From Chloroflexi bacterium 54-19 (GTDB lineage Bacteria; Chloroflexota; Chloroflexia; Chloroheliales; Chloroheliaceae): a stretch of 64,000 nt of DNA. The stretch lies in contig MKTJ01000029.1 in the NCBI GenBank assembly GCA_001898225.1, positions 42,756 to 106,755 of the forward strand. The letters are read 5' to 3'. The notes beneath the pieces were generated by a model. That model saw only the letters and a list, made by a program, of their open reading frames with translations. It was not told the origin of the DNA and ran no database searches. A program made the position numbers and the translations under genes. Positions 18,944 through 28,086 of this stretch are shown here, piece after piece (within the stretch, counting starts at the first letter, position 1; each line of letters starts with the position of its first letter).

Positions 18944-21442
18944 TTATTGCTGCAACCCTGTTACCAGTCCAGCGTACTTATCTACCAGGATCTGGGCCTG
19001 GTCCGACGACTGCGACTCGGCAAAGATGTGGAACAAAGGCCGGTCCGGGTCGGGTAAAATCAAGACCCATTCCTCACCCAGCGCGATTCTAACCCCATCC
19101 ACCTGCTGGGCGCCATTCTTGTACTGCTCGTTGAGGACGCGCATTACCCGGCCCTTATCCTCCCACCGGCAGGCTACCTTGGTGCGGACCAGGGCATAAC
19201 TCGGCAGGCTGTTGACTACCTCGCTAATCCGCTGGCCCTGCTTGATGCTCAATTCGAGGATTTTGGCGGTAGCAAACATGGCGTCCATGCCGGGGTGGAA
19301 GTTCGGGAAGATAAACCCGCCTTCGCCGTCGGTCGCCATTATAACGCCGCTCCGGGTCGCCGCCTGCATCTGGGCATAAGGGCTGACCCGCGTGCGCTGG
19401 ATTTCGCCGCCATAACGCTGGGCAATCCGCTCGAAAATGCTGGGAGCATTGACCGGGACCGCCACGATACCGCCTTCCTGGGCCTTGAACATAAGCAAGG
19501 CTACCGCCGCCGCCAACTGCATCGGTTGAATCTGGTGACCCCGGTTGTCTACGGCGAATAATTTCTCACCGCCGGTATCAATGCGTACCCCCAGGTCGGC
19601 ATCCAGGGTCTGTGTGATAACCCCCAACCGCTTCATATTCTCCTGGGCCTGTTCCTGGGTGCGGAAGAGCTTGGCCTCGTCGAGGGCCGCGTTAAGGGCG
19701 ACCACGTCGCAATTCATTTTGTCGAGAATGGAAGGCAAAATCGCGCTGGTATTGCCCGAACTGTAATCGACCACCACCCGGCGACCCCGGTCATGGCCTT
19801 CCAGGCCGGTTAAATCTATCCGGCGCAGAAAATCCTGGATGTATTTCTCAACCGGGTTGGGGGCGTACTCAATCCGGCCAATCTCATCCAGGTAGACCCG
19901 GCGGAAATCCTCGCGGAAGAAGACATTTTCGATTTTACGCTCGGTATTTTTATCAATATCGAGACCGCGTTTATCGAAGAAACGGATGTCGATGGTGCGG
20001 TTATCGTAAGGGGAAAGCCGCACGTGAATACCACCGGAAACATTTTCGCTGTTGCGGGTGTTAAAACGGGCCACTGGAATAGGCAGGTTTCCCAGGTCGC
20101 TAACATTGACTCCGGCGGAAGGCAGCCCGCTCAAGATCGCCCGCTTTATCATACGCGGGGTATGGTGGGGTTCGCGATTGACCGTGATGACGCTACCCTT
20201 TTGCAAAATAGCGCCAAAAGCCGCCCCCAGTTTGGCGGCAAATTCGGGCGTAATATCCACGTTGACCAGGCCGGTCACGCCGTAGCGCCCGAACAAAATA
20301 CGGCGGCCCTGGCTCCCCCAGATAATCGAGGTATTGACCATCGCGCCGCGTTCGATTTCCTTGCTCGGCCAGATTTTCACGTTCGGGGCGATAACGGCGC
20401 TTTCGCCCACGATGCTGTTATCCCCCAGTACCACCCCTTCAAAGAGCATCGAGCGGCCCTTGATGTTACACTGGCGGCCCACGATGCAGCCCCGCAACTC
20501 GGCCCGCTCACCGATATAGCTGTTGCGCCAGATTATGCTGCGGTCAATAGTGGCGCGGTTGTCCACGATGGTAAAGTCGCGGATAACCGAAGGCCCCCGG
20601 ATAATTGCCCCGCCTTTGACTTTGACGCCCGGCCCCAGGTAAATCGGGCCGTAAAGCTGGGCATCAGGGGCAATCTCAACGTCTTCGTCTACCCAGATGC
20701 GCCCACCGATATGCTTGCCGGGCAATTCGACGTGCATGCGCTGTTCGAGCATATCGGCGGTGGCCCGCATGTAATCGTTCAGGCTGCCGACATCCGACCA
20801 GTAACCCTCGGCCACATAACCATAAATCAGGTCGCCTTTTTCCAGCATCAGAGGGAATATATTCTGGCTCCAGTCGTAAGGCTGGCCCTTTTCCATGTAC
20901 TGGAAAATCCTGGGGTCGAGCAGGTAGATACCGGTGTTCACCGTGTCGGAAAAGACCTCTCCCCAGCTAGGTTTTTCCTGGAACTGGCGGACCCGCCCGT
21001 CTTCCCCGATAATAACCAGGCCGTATTCGAGCGGGTTGGAAACGCGGGTTAAGGTCAGGGTCGCCATCGCGCCCGCTTCCTGGTGGAATCTCATCAGGTC
21101 AGTCAGGTCGAAATCGGTCAGGGCGTCACCGCTGATGACTATAAAAGGTTCGTCCAACCATTCTTCGGCTAATTTAACACTTCCGGCGGTACCGAGGGGG
21201 GTTTCTTCAATGGAGTAGCGGATATTGACGCCATAGTTGTGACCATCGCCGAAGTGGTCTTGAATATCTTCAGCCCGGTATTGCAGGGTGACAATAATAT
21301 CGGTGATGCCGTGTTTTTTGAGCAAATCAATGATATGGGCCATAACCGGCTGGTTTACAACCGGAACCATGGGTTTGGGCCGACCCAATGTCAACGGGCG
21401 CAACCGTGAACCTTCGCCACCCGCCATTACCACTGCTTTCAT
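18944..21442 (-). CDS. Sugar-nucleotide pyrophosphorylase fused to phosphomannomutase-like domain
   Basis: An 832-residue protein of the mannose-1-phosphate guanylyltransferase/phosphomannomutase fusion class. Residues 1-235 form a nucleotidyltransferase with [17 protein letters not shown] and SGDALTDFD. Residues about 250-380 are hexapeptide left-handed beta-helix repeats ([20 protein letters not shown]). The rest has the fold pattern of an alpha-D-phosphohexomutase, but its catalytic loops are altered: the TASHNP site reads VRLSPYD (about residue 475), the metal loop DGDGDR reads DADLGVR (about 613) and the sugar loop lacks GExSGH. NTP-sugar synthesis is likely, mutase activity unlikely. 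The ATG at 21442 fits homologues; a GTG at 21460 is the alternative. Confidence 0.88.
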   Translation of the reverse strand: MKAVVMAGGEGSRLRPLTLGRPKPMVPVVNQPVMAHIIDLLKKHGITDIIVTLQYRAEDIQDHFGDGHNYGVNIRYSIEETPLGTAGSVKLAEEWLDEPFIVISGDALTDFDLTDLMRFHQEAGAMATLTLTRVSNPLEYGLVIIGEDGRVRQFQEKPSWGEVFSDTVNTGIYLLDPRIFQYMEKGQPYDWSQNIFPLMLEKGDLIYGYVAEGYWSDVGSLNDYMRATADMLEQRMHVELPGKHIGGRIWVDEDVEIAPDAQLYGPIYLGPGVKVKGGAIIRGPSVIRDFTIVDNRATIDRSIIWRNSYIGERAELRGCIVGRQCNIKGRSMLFEGVVLGDNSIVGESAVIAPNVKIWPSKEIERGAMVNTSIIWGSQGRRILFGRYGVTGLVNVDITPEFAAKLGAAFGAILQKGSVITVNREPHHTPRMIKRAILSGLPSAGVNVSDLGNLPIPVARFNTRNSENVSGGIHVRLSPYDNRTIDIRFFDKRGLDIDKNTERKIENVFFREDFRRVYLDEIGRIEYAPNPVEKYIQDFLRRIDLTGLEGHDRGRRVVVDYSSGNTSAILPSILDKMNCDVVALNAALDEAKLFRTQEQAQENMKRLGVITQTLDADLGVRIDTGGEKLFAVDNRGHQIQPMQLAAAVALLMFKAQEGGIVAVPVNAPSIFERIAQRYGGEIQRTRVSPYAQMQAATRSGVIMATDGEGGFIFPNFHPGMDAMFATAKILELSIKQGQRISEVVNSLPSYALVRTKVACRWEDKGRVMRVLNEQYKNGAQQVDGVRIALGEEWVLILPDPDRPLFHIFAESQSSDQAQILVDKYAGLVTGLQQ

Positions 21443-22041
21443 TGCAGTTTTACCACTCACTTTCCCAGGCTTACACTTGCCAGTTTCCGGGCTAAATTGT
21501 CTCCGATGTATGGTGAAATGGTTATATCTACCATAACTTTTTACACCAATATTTTACCCCGGCCTCCCCGATAACGCAATTCACCTATCCAGGGATAGGA
21601 TTAAGCTAGAAAGTTATTAGTTTTAAAACCGAAAGGAAATTAGAAGAAAAGTTTAACCTAATTCACAACTTATTAACAACCGGATAATTTTTCTTTAAAA
21701 ACTTTCAGGTTTAATAGGAGTGTATTCGAAAGATGATTTTGAAAAGAAATTAAAACCTACAGGAGTTAATTGGCGATTACCGAAGCTGGTATCGCGAAAA
21801 AACTCTCCTCCTCCTCAACCTAACTCTCAGGGGGCCTTAGTCTTTAATCGCGGCTTGGGCCTTCTTTATTTTAAAAAATTTACCCCACACGAGAAAGTTA
21901 ATCCGAGCCAATTCCTCCTATTTTCGATTGTTAACAGGTCTTTACATTGTTCCCCATAAGGCTGGCATAACAGTTGCCTTTACAATTTCTAAATTTGGGT
22001 ATTTGGGTAAAAAGCAAGCATTTCTAAGAAAAGAGATTTCT
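21443..22041. other. Intergenic region, no supported gene
   Basis: About 600 bp of AT-rich sequence between divergent genes. A frame at 21720-21959 opens with a GTG overlapping a GGAG, but its codon content is unlike the neighbours and it resembles no family, so I do not call it. Promoters for both flanking genes must lie here, but none matches consensus well enough to name. Confidence 0.5.
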
Positions 22042-22599
22042 ATGTCGAAAAAAGAACAACCTAACCGCTGGAAAGGCTATCTTACCGGGGTTATCGGCGG
22101 GGTAGCCGGGACTATCGCCATGGGCTACTTCTGGCAAGCCGCCAAAATCCTGAACGGGGATAAAGACCCGCGCCAGGAAACCATCGAGAATCCCGGCGAG
22201 TTTACCGATATTTCGCTGGCCGGCAAGCACCACGAAGACGACGAATCTTCAACTATGGCGATGGGGCGGATAGCCTATACCTTTGTGACCGCTAAACCAC
22301 CTGACTCGGATGCCCTGAAAAGCCTGTTGAGCAATATCGTTCATTACAGTTACGGGGCGAAACAGGGCGCGAATTACGGAGCCATCCGGGCCGGGACAGG
22401 TGCCTTCGATATTGAGGGCGGGCTGGCCTGGGGGACCGGGTTGTGGCTCCTGGGTGATGAACTGTCTGTCTCGGCGCTGGGGCTAGCCGAGGGGCCGGGC
22501 AAGTACCCGCTCAAGCAGCATTTGTATCGCTGGGGCGCACACCTCACCTACGGGCTGGTGACAAGCCTGGTGGCCCGCCTTTTTTACAAAATATTTTAG
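22042..22599 (+). CDS. Small membrane protein, DUF1440/YagU-like
   Basis: A 185-residue protein with a lysine-rich start, a hydrophobic Gly-rich helix (GVIGGVAGTIAMGYFW), a polar acidic loop (KHHEDDESS) and more weakly hydrophobic segments including GANYGAIRAGTG and GLAWGTGLWLLGDE. The pattern resembles DUF1440-type inner-membrane proteins, but only loosely. The ATG at 22042 (AAGAGA upstream) gives a membrane-protein-like N-terminus; the frame from 21928 adds 38 unrelated residues. No function can be assigned. Confidence 0.65.
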   Translation: MSKKEQPNRWKGYLTGVIGGVAGTIAMGYFWQAAKILNGDKDPRQETIENPGEFTDISLAGKHHEDDESSTMAMGRIAYTFVTAKPPDSDALKSLLSNIVHYSYGAKQGANYGAIRAGTGAFDIEGGLAWGTGLWLLGDELSVSALGLAEGPGKYPLKQHLYRWGAHLTYGLVTSLVARLFYKIF

Positions 22600-22610
22600 A
22601 AGCAAACACA

Positions 22611-22660
22611 AAACAAAACCCCGGCTATCTCAGGTTTTAGGTAGCCGGGAGTTTGTTTTT
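22611..22660. terminator. Bidirectional terminator between convergent genes
   Basis: CCCGGCTA (22620-22627) pairs with TAGCCGGG (22642-22649), flanked by AAACAAAA on the left and GTTTGTTTTT on the right. It therefore works for both the small membrane gene and the molybdenum-enzyme gene. Confidence 0.85.
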
Positions 22661-22668
22661 AAGTCAAT

Positions 22669-24975
22669 TTAAGAATTGTGGTCTACCGCCTCGTGGAAGA
22701 TTTTCCAGAGCCTATCGGGCCACAAAGGCATGTCGAGGTTGTTAATGCCGTAAGGCCGGAAGGCGTCCAACACCGCGTTGACCACCGCCGGGGGAGCCCC
22801 GGTCGCGCCCGACTCCCCGATGCCTTTCGCCCCCAACGGGTTACGCGGGCTGGGAGTAAAGGTCCGGCCCAACTCCATCGAAGGAGTAAGGCGGGTGTTG
22901 GGGAAACTGTAATCCATCAGGCTCCCGCTGAGCATCTGGCCGTTTTCGTCGTAAACAACCTGCTCGAAAAGGGCCTGGGAAATCCCCTGGATGACCCCTC
23001 CCATTACCTGCCCGTCTACAATCATCGGGTTGATGACCGTCCCGCAATCGTCCACCGAGACATACTTCAAGATTTTTACATCGAAAGTTTCGGTGTCAAT
23101 TTCGAGGGCGCAGACGTGCGAACCGAAGGGAAAAACCACGTCCGGCGCGTTGAAGAAACGGGACGACTCCAACCCCACGTCCATGTTAGGCGGCAGTTTG
23201 GCCGGGTTATAGGCGTACCGGGCCACTTTATCAAAAGTAACCGAGCGGTTCGGCACCCCTTTGACGAAAACCTGGCCGTCGGACATCTCAATATCGCCCT
23301 CGGCGGCCTCGAGCATGTGGGCGGCCAGTTGCTTGATTTTATCTTTGACGGATAGGGCCGTAATCTTTACCGCCGACCCGCCGACCGCCGCGCTCCGGCT
23401 ACCATAAGTCCCCTGGCCGTAGGGAGTATCCTTGGTATCGCCGTGACTGACCTCAATCCGGTCAAGCGAAATACCAAAAGTATCGGCCACAATCTGGGCC
23501 AGCGTGGTCTCGCTGCCCTGGCCATGCGGCGAAGTTCCCGTAAAGACTCCCACGCTACCGTCCGGGTTGACCCGTACAACCGCGTTTTCAAAACCCATCG
23601 CGCCGCGTTCCACGTAAGAACCGAGGCCGATACCCATCAGCTTGGCCGGGATTTTGTCGCCCGCCTCGGCCCGCAACCGGGCCTGGGTCTCGCGCAGGGC
23701 GGCGTAGTCGGCCATATCAAGAGCGGTCTGGAGAGTCTTCGCATACTCGCCGCTATCATAGGTCTCGCCCGTAGCCGACTTGTAGGGGAAGGCTTCCGGC
23801 TTGATAAAGTTGCGCAGGCGGATTTCCGCCGGGTCCATCTTCAGGCGAGCAGCCAGTTCGTCAATGATGCGCTCGACAAAATAAGCCGCTTCGGGACGCC
23901 CTGCCCCCCGGTAAGCCGTGGTCGGGGTCGTGTTGGTAAAGATATATTCAATACGGGTCGAAAGAAGCGGGATAGGGTAGCAACCTGAAGCCATTGCGGT
24001 GGTGAGGGTCGGGATAAAAAGCCCGTCCTCGCTGGCGTAGCAGCCGATGTCGGCCAGAAGCCGCAGGTCAAGGGCCTGGATAATCCCGTCTTCGGTCGCG
24101 CCAAGCCGCAAGTAGTCAATCTGGCAGCGCCCGTGATAAGTGGCGGCCAGGCTTTCCGAACGACCTTCCAGCCATTTGACCGGGCGGCCCAGCTTGACCG
24201 CCGTCGCCGCGATGATAAATTCTTCCGGGTAGACCATAATTTTGGAGCCAAACCCGCCGCCCACTTCCGGCGCAATAACCCGGATACGGTGTTCGGGCAT
24301 TTTGAGGGCGTCGGCAAAAGCCGAGCGGGACAGGTGTGGGGCCTGGTTGGAAAGCCAGATGGTCAACTGGCCGCTTCCGGCATTGTAGTCGGCCAGGATG
24401 CCGCGTGTTTCGAGCGATACCGCCGCGACCCGCTGGTTGTAGATGCGCTGCTCGACCACGACCGGACATTCGTTTATTTTGGCTTCGACGGCGGCGCGGT
24501 CCCCGTGTTCCGTGACCCGTACCAGGTTCGAGGCTAAACTGGCATGGATTTTAGGGGCATCCGGCTTGATGGCTTCTTCGGGGTCCACCACGACTGGGAG
24601 CGGTTCGTAATCCACCGCGAAACCGTCGCTCAGGTCTTCGGCTTGCCCGGCGGTAGGGGCCAGCACCAGGCCAATCGCCTCGCCAAACATCCGGACCTCC
24701 CCATCGGCCAGGTGGGGCCGGTTGGGCAACCCGCGCAGCAACGGGTTATATTTCATTGACGATTTGAAGTCATTCCAGCTAAAGAAATAACCGTCCTGGC
24801 CGAGGTCGCCAGGGTCAGGCACCGTAAAACGAGCGTGGGCATAGGGAGAGCGGATAAACCGGGCGTACAACATATGGGGCAGATTGATGTCGCCCACGTA
24901 GGTGGCTTTGCCCTGGACCAACCGGGGGTCTTCCTTGCGCCGGACGCTAACGCCTACTAACGAACCAACGGTCAT
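22669..24975 (-). CDS. Xanthine dehydrogenase/CoxL-family molybdopterin subunit
   Basis: Large subunit of a molybdenum hydroxylase (aldehyde oxidase / xanthine dehydrogenase / form II CoxL). The 768 residues begin with the typical VGVSVRRKEDPRLVQGKATYVGDI. They carry GGGFGSK, AYRGAGR (form II signature, not the AYxCSFR of true CO dehydrogenase) and the catalytic Glu in GAKGIGESG. AAAGGA lies 7 bases before the ATG. Partners normally encoded alongside (the FAD medium subunit and [2Fe-2S] small subunit) are absent from both sides, so this is an orphan large subunit. The substrate is unknown. Confidence 0.9.
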   Translation of the reverse strand: MTVGSLVGVSVRRKEDPRLVQGKATYVGDINLPHMLYARFIRSPYAHARFTVPDPGDLGQDGYFFSWNDFKSSMKYNPLLRGLPNRPHLADGEVRMFGEAIGLVLAPTAGQAEDLSDGFAVDYEPLPVVVDPEEAIKPDAPKIHASLASNLVRVTEHGDRAAVEAKINECPVVVEQRIYNQRVAAVSLETRGILADYNAGSGQLTIWLSNQAPHLSRSAFADALKMPEHRIRVIAPEVGGGFGSKIMVYPEEFIIAATAVKLGRPVKWLEGRSESLAATYHGRCQIDYLRLGATEDGIIQALDLRLLADIGCYASEDGLFIPTLTTAMASGCYPIPLLSTRIEYIFTNTTPTTAYRGAGRPEAAYFVERIIDELAARLKMDPAEIRLRNFIKPEAFPYKSATGETYDSGEYAKTLQTALDMADYAALRETQARLRAEAGDKIPAKLMGIGLGSYVERGAMGFENAVVRVNPDGSVGVFTGTSPHGQGSETTLAQIVADTFGISLDRIEVSHGDTKDTPYGQGTYGSRSAAVGGSAVKITALSVKDKIKQLAAHMLEAAEGDIEMSDGQVFVKGVPNRSVTFDKVARYAYNPAKLPPNMDVGLESSRFFNAPDVVFPFGSHVCALEIDTETFDVKILKYVSVDDCGTVINPMIVDGQVMGGVIQGISQALFEQVVYDENGQMLSGSLMDYSFPNTRLTPSMELGRTFTPSPRNPLGAKGIGESGATGAPPAVVNAVLDAFRPYGINNLDMPLWPDRLWKIFHEAVDHNS

Positions 24976-25274
24976 TGTTGTGTCCTTTCAAATGAATGAG
25001 AATTGATGAGTTTAACATTGAGGCCATTTTTGGCATTAAGTAGGCAGATGGTAAAGCTTTGGACGGCTTTTGGCAAATTTAAAGGCTAAAACGGCAACCG
25101 CGCTTCCCCCAAATTATAATGAAAGAGGGTAAAATAGGAAGCGTACATCAAGTTTATTTTAGCACAGTCATACTGGCGGGTAATTGAGTGGCCTCGAAAG
25201 GCCCGGAAGGACAATTACCAGCCTGGCATGGTAGCAATCACTACATCTATGAAAATCACAGGGAGGTGAAAAGG

Positions 25275-26306
25275 TTGTCAGCGGATGTTACCACCTCAAA
25301 ACCGGTCATAGGGATAGACATCGGTGGGACCAAGTGCGCCGTCAGCCTGGGGAGAGAAATCCGGCGGGATGGGCGCGCCAGTCTCGAAGTCGTTTCTAAA
25401 ATCAAGTTTCCTACTCTCTCGGAAAAGGGGCCGGAATACGCCCTGGGGCAGATAGAACAAACCGTCGCCCAACTGCTCGAAGAAGCCCGCACCAAAAACC
25501 TTGGCGTGGTCCAGGCTATCGGTATCAGTTGTGGCGGTCCCCTCGATAGCCGCAAGGGTCTGATTCTTTCCCCGCCCAACCTGCCGGGCTGGGATGCCAT
25601 ACCGGTGGTAGACCGCCTGACCGCCAAATTCGGGCTCCCGGTATCCCTGCAAAACGACGCCAATGCCTGCGCCCTGGCCGAGTGGCAATTTGGGGCCGGG
25701 CAAGGCTTTAGCAACCTGGTCTTTCTGACCTTTGGGACGGGCATGGGAGCCGGGTTAATCCTGGACAACCGGCTATACAGCGGCACGAACGATTTGGCCG
25801 GGGAGGTCGGGCACGTCCGCCTGTCCGAGCGCGGCCCCTTCGGATATGGCAAATTCGGCTCTTTTGAAGGCTTTTGCAGCGGGGGAGGGCTGGTCAACCT
25901 GGCCCGGCAGCTAATCGAAAAGCGCTGGCAGGCCGGGCAAAGTGTCGCCTTTTGCCCCGCTCCCGGCGACCTGGATAAACTGAGCGCCGAAACGATTGCC
26001 CAGGCGGCCCTGACCGGGGACGAAACCGCCCTGGAAGTTTTCAGGTTGAGCGGGCAATACCTGGGCCGGGGTTTAGCCCTCCTGATTGACCTGCTCAACC
26101 CCGAAGCAATCATAATTGGCAGTATTTTTAGCCGCCAGCGCGATTTACTCTGGCCCCACGCTCGCGCCGTTATCGAAACCGAGGCGCTCGCCCTGGCCGC
26201 CCAGGTCTGCCAGGTCTTACCCACCGGGTTGGGCGAACAGGTCGGGGATTTTGCCAGCCTTGCGGTAGCCATATCTTCCGTTAAGGCCCAAAATCCAACC
26301 AACTAA
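25275..26306 (+). CDS. ROK family sugar kinase
   Basis: Probable ATP-dependent kinase of a hexose or N-acetyl sugar. It has the phosphate motif IGIDIGGTKCAVSLG, the substrate-side NLPGWDAIPV block, the catalytic Asp in LQNDANACALAEW, and LTFGTGMGAGLIL. GEVGHV is kept, but the ROK zinc site (CxCGxxGCxE) reads FGYGKFGSFE, so all three cysteines are gone. A TTG at 25275 is favoured as start: a near-perfect GGGAGGTG lies 6 bases upstream. A GTG at 25188 gives a longer, less likely form. A TATAAT at 25115-25120 may be its -10. It is followed 52 bp later by the SIS isomerase. Confidence 0.85.
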   Translation: MSADVTTSKPVIGIDIGGTKCAVSLGREIRRDGRASLEVVSKIKFPTLSEKGPEYALGQIEQTVAQLLEEARTKNLGVVQAIGISCGGPLDSRKGLILSPPNLPGWDAIPVVDRLTAKFGLPVSLQNDANACALAEWQFGAGQGFSNLVFLTFGTGMGAGLILDNRLYSGTNDLAGEVGHVRLSERGPFGYGKFGSFEGFCSGGGLVNLARQLIEKRWQAGQSVAFCPAPGDLDKLSAETIAQAALTGDETALEVFRLSGQYLGRGLALLIDLLNPEAIIIGSIFSRQRDLLWPHARAVIETEALALAAQVCQVLPTGLGEQVGDFASLAVAISSVKAQNPTN

Positions 26307-26358
26307 AGCACGCCAAAGCTAAATTAACAAAACAATAGGACTAAAAAGAGGTAACCGA

Positions 26359-27006
26359 ATGAAAACGGCCACCAGGCAACACCTGACCGACCTGCTGGAG
26401 CGGGTTCCGGCGCTGGCAAGTTGCGCGGAAGCAATTGAGAAGGGATTTGAGTTGTGGGCGCAGACCTACCGCCGGGACGGGAAAGCCCTGCTCTGCGGAA
26501 ATGGCGGGAGCGCCGCCGACTGCGACCATATCGTGGGCGAGTTGATGAAAGGTTTTATGCTGCGGCGGCCTCTCCCGGCGGAACACCAGGAAGCCATCGA
26601 GAAGGCCAGCCCAGCCAGCAGCGAATATTTTATCCAGAACTTGCAAGCGGCCCTCCCGGCCATTTCGCTTTCGAGCCACGGGGCCCTGATGACCGCTTTT
26701 ATCAACGATGTAAAGGCCGATATGGTCTTCGCACAGCAGGTTTACGGGCTGGGCCGGGCTGGAGACATCGTCATCGGGATAAGCACATCGGGGAATTCGG
26801 CCAACGTGATTAATGCCCTATGCCTGGCAAAAGCGCTCGGCCTGACCACGTTAGGGCTGAGCGGGCAGGGTGGAGGACGTATGAAAGAGGTGTGCGATTG
26901 TGTCATCCGGGTCCCGGCCAGTTCAACCCCGCTGGTGCAGGAACTCCACCTCCCGGTTTACCACACCCTCTGCTTGATGCTGGAGGAAGAATTTTTCGGC
27001 AATTAG
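26359..27006 (+). CDS. GmhA-like SIS-domain sugar-phosphate isomerase
   Basis: A 215-residue SIS protein of the phosphoheptose isomerase type, converting a ketose phosphate such as sedoheptulose 7-phosphate to an aldose phosphate. Motifs: CGNGGSAADCDHIVGELMKGF (phosphate loop plus metal His and Glu), GISTSGNSANVI, and QELHLPVYH (remaining metal ligands). It lies 52 bp after the ROK kinase, so the two probably form a kinase-isomerase unit for heptose or amino-sugar metabolism. An AAAGAGGTAA-type site precedes the ATG. A strong terminator follows. The exact substrate is not determined. Confidence 0.85.
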   Translation: MKTATRQHLTDLLERVPALASCAEAIEKGFELWAQTYRRDGKALLCGNGGSAADCDHIVGELMKGFMLRRPLPAEHQEAIEKASPASSEYFIQNLQAALPAISLSSHGALMTAFINDVKADMVFAQQVYGLGRAGDIVIGISTSGNSANVINALCLAKALGLTTLGLSGQGGGRMKEVCDCVIRVPASSTPLVQELHLPVYHTLCLMLEEEFFGN

Positions 27007-27024
27007 CTAGAACAAATAAAGAAG

Positions 27025-27081
27025 CCTCCTGGCTAGACCCAATCCAAGCGCAAACAGGAATAGCCAGGAGGTTTTCTCTTT
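27025..27081 (+). terminator. Rho-independent terminator after SIS isomerase gene
   Basis: CCTCCTGGCTA (27025-27035) and its perfect complement (27061-27071) flank a 25-nt loop and lead into TTTTCTCTTT. Confidence 0.85.
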
Positions 27082-27194
27082 ATCACACTCTTTGGGCGCG
27101 AACGCAGTCGAGGATTCTCATTCCCCACATCAGGCGTTGTGAGGGTAATGTTGGCGTTAGCACTTTCGACCGTGATATTGTCAACGGACCGGAA

Positions 27195-27217
27195 ATTCTG
27201 GGGCTTCGCCCCAGAAT
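27195..27217. repeat. REP-like hairpin of the TGTCATTC family
   Basis: ATTCTGGGGC and its perfect complement flank a TTC loop, followed by GACA. Read on the minus strand it starts with TGTCATTCTGGGGC, the same outer end as the repeats at 27991, 39349 and 61234. It sits 11 bp beyond the stop of the racemase-family gene and may aid termination. Confidence 0.6.
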
Positions 27218-27228
27218 GACAACGAAAT

Positions 27229-27903
27229 TTACTTTGAAGTCAGGGCAGCCAGGGCCTCTTTCGCCGCTGCCACACCCAGGCGTGGACTCGCCAGGATTGG
27301 CACCTTTTTCTCGTTAGCCGGGATAGCCTCGGCCACCCGCGCCATCGAAGCCTGGGCCAGCACCACTACGTCCACCTTGTCCATCAACTCCATCAGCCCG
27401 GCGGTTACAATCCGGTCGTGGGTCGCGGTATCCCCCGAAACAACGGCCTGAAAAGCGCCCTCACAGAGATATTCCACAATCTCGATTTCGCGGTCCTGGG
27501 CAGCGGCCCTGGCTTTAATCAGGTTTACGGTCGGTTTGAGCGTGGTCGAGAGGGTGGCAATCACCCCGATGCGGCGACCTACCCTGACCGCTTCGTCGGC
27601 CATCGGCTCGTCCACCCTTAAGACCGGGATATTGATAAAAGGGCGGGCCGCTTCGACCGCCGGGCCGATAGAAGAACAGGTCACCAGGATGGCGTCGGCC
27701 CCGGCTTCTTCGGCGGATTCGAGGTAGTGGGCCAGCCGTTTCGAGGTGGCCGGGGTTAGCTGGTTGGCCGCAATCGTGTTGTTGATAAGGCTTTCGTCCA
27801 CGATATTAAACACTTTGACATCGGGCATAAGCTCCTGGCAAAGTTTCGTAAAGACCTGGGGGAGAAAAGCCCCGGTATGAATCAGGGCAAGGGTTTTCGG
27901 CAT
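27229..27903 (-). CDS. Asp/Glu racemase superfamily protein
   Basis: A 224-residue member of the Asp/Glu/hydantoin racemase fold. The first catalytic-cysteine block is present (LVTCSSIGPAVEAAR). The second, usually containing Cys in an LxCxGM context, reads VVVLAQASMARV and has no Cys. A normal two-base racemase mechanism is therefore doubtful, and a decarboxylase, isomerase or binding role is possible. The ATG at 27903 has GGAGG 8 bases upstream. It lies downstream of the RuBisCO-like/kinase operon on the same strand, but a 183-bp gap with a repeat separates them, so membership is uncertain. Confidence 0.82.
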   Translation of the reverse strand: MPKTLALIHTGAFLPQVFTKLCQELMPDVKVFNIVDESLINNTIAANQLTPATSKRLAHYLESAEEAGADAILVTCSSIGPAVEAARPFINIPVLRVDEPMADEAVRVGRRIGVIATLSTTLKPTVNLIKARAAAQDREIEIVEYLCEGAFQAVVSGDTATHDRIVTAGLMELMDKVDVVVLAQASMARVAEAIPANEKKVPILASPRLGVAAAKEALAALTSK

Positions 27904-27990
27904 TAGTAAATCCTCCACGATTTAGATTTTTCTTTGAAATTTTTCCTCAAATCTTCATAAATACATATATAGCAGACCAGGCTGAAAATC

Positions 27991-28078
27991 TGTCATTTTC
28001 AAGAATAGTGCTTGCGCCAACGGCGCTGCCCATAGGGAAACCTTCGGGCTAGATTCCTCGACTACGCTCGGAATGACA
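27991..28078. repeat. Dispersed TGTCATT...AATGACA element
   Basis: An 88-bp element bounded by TGTCATT (27991-27997) and AATGACA (28072-28078). The right end reads ATTCCTCGACTACGCTCGG before the terminal repeat, as in the copy at 61234. It fills most of the gap between the kinase and racemase-family genes. No coding capacity. Confidence 0.65.
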
Positions 28079-28086
28079 GAGGGCAT

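Noticed and set aside
20024..21052. 342-residue open frame opposite the nucleotidyltransferase gene
   Set aside because: It is a mirror frame over high-GC third positions of a clearly coding gene and resembles no family.
21720..21959. Possible 79-residue gene in the 21.4-22.0 kb gap
   Set aside because: GTG start overlapping its own putative ribosome site, AT-rich codons unlike neighbours, and no recognisable domain.
22678..23355. 225-residue frame opposite the molybdenum enzyme
   Set aside because: Overlaps a complete CoxL-type gene and has no motif or ribosome site of its own.
22669..24975. Aerobic CO dehydrogenase (form I CoxL)
   Set aside because: The active-site loop is AYRGAGR, not AYxCSFR, and the CoxM/CoxS genes are missing.
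25256..26302. 348-residue frame antisense to the ROK kinase
   Set aside because: The ROK motifs on the plus strand are unmistakable; the antisense frame is Ser/Arg/Pro-rich and patternless.
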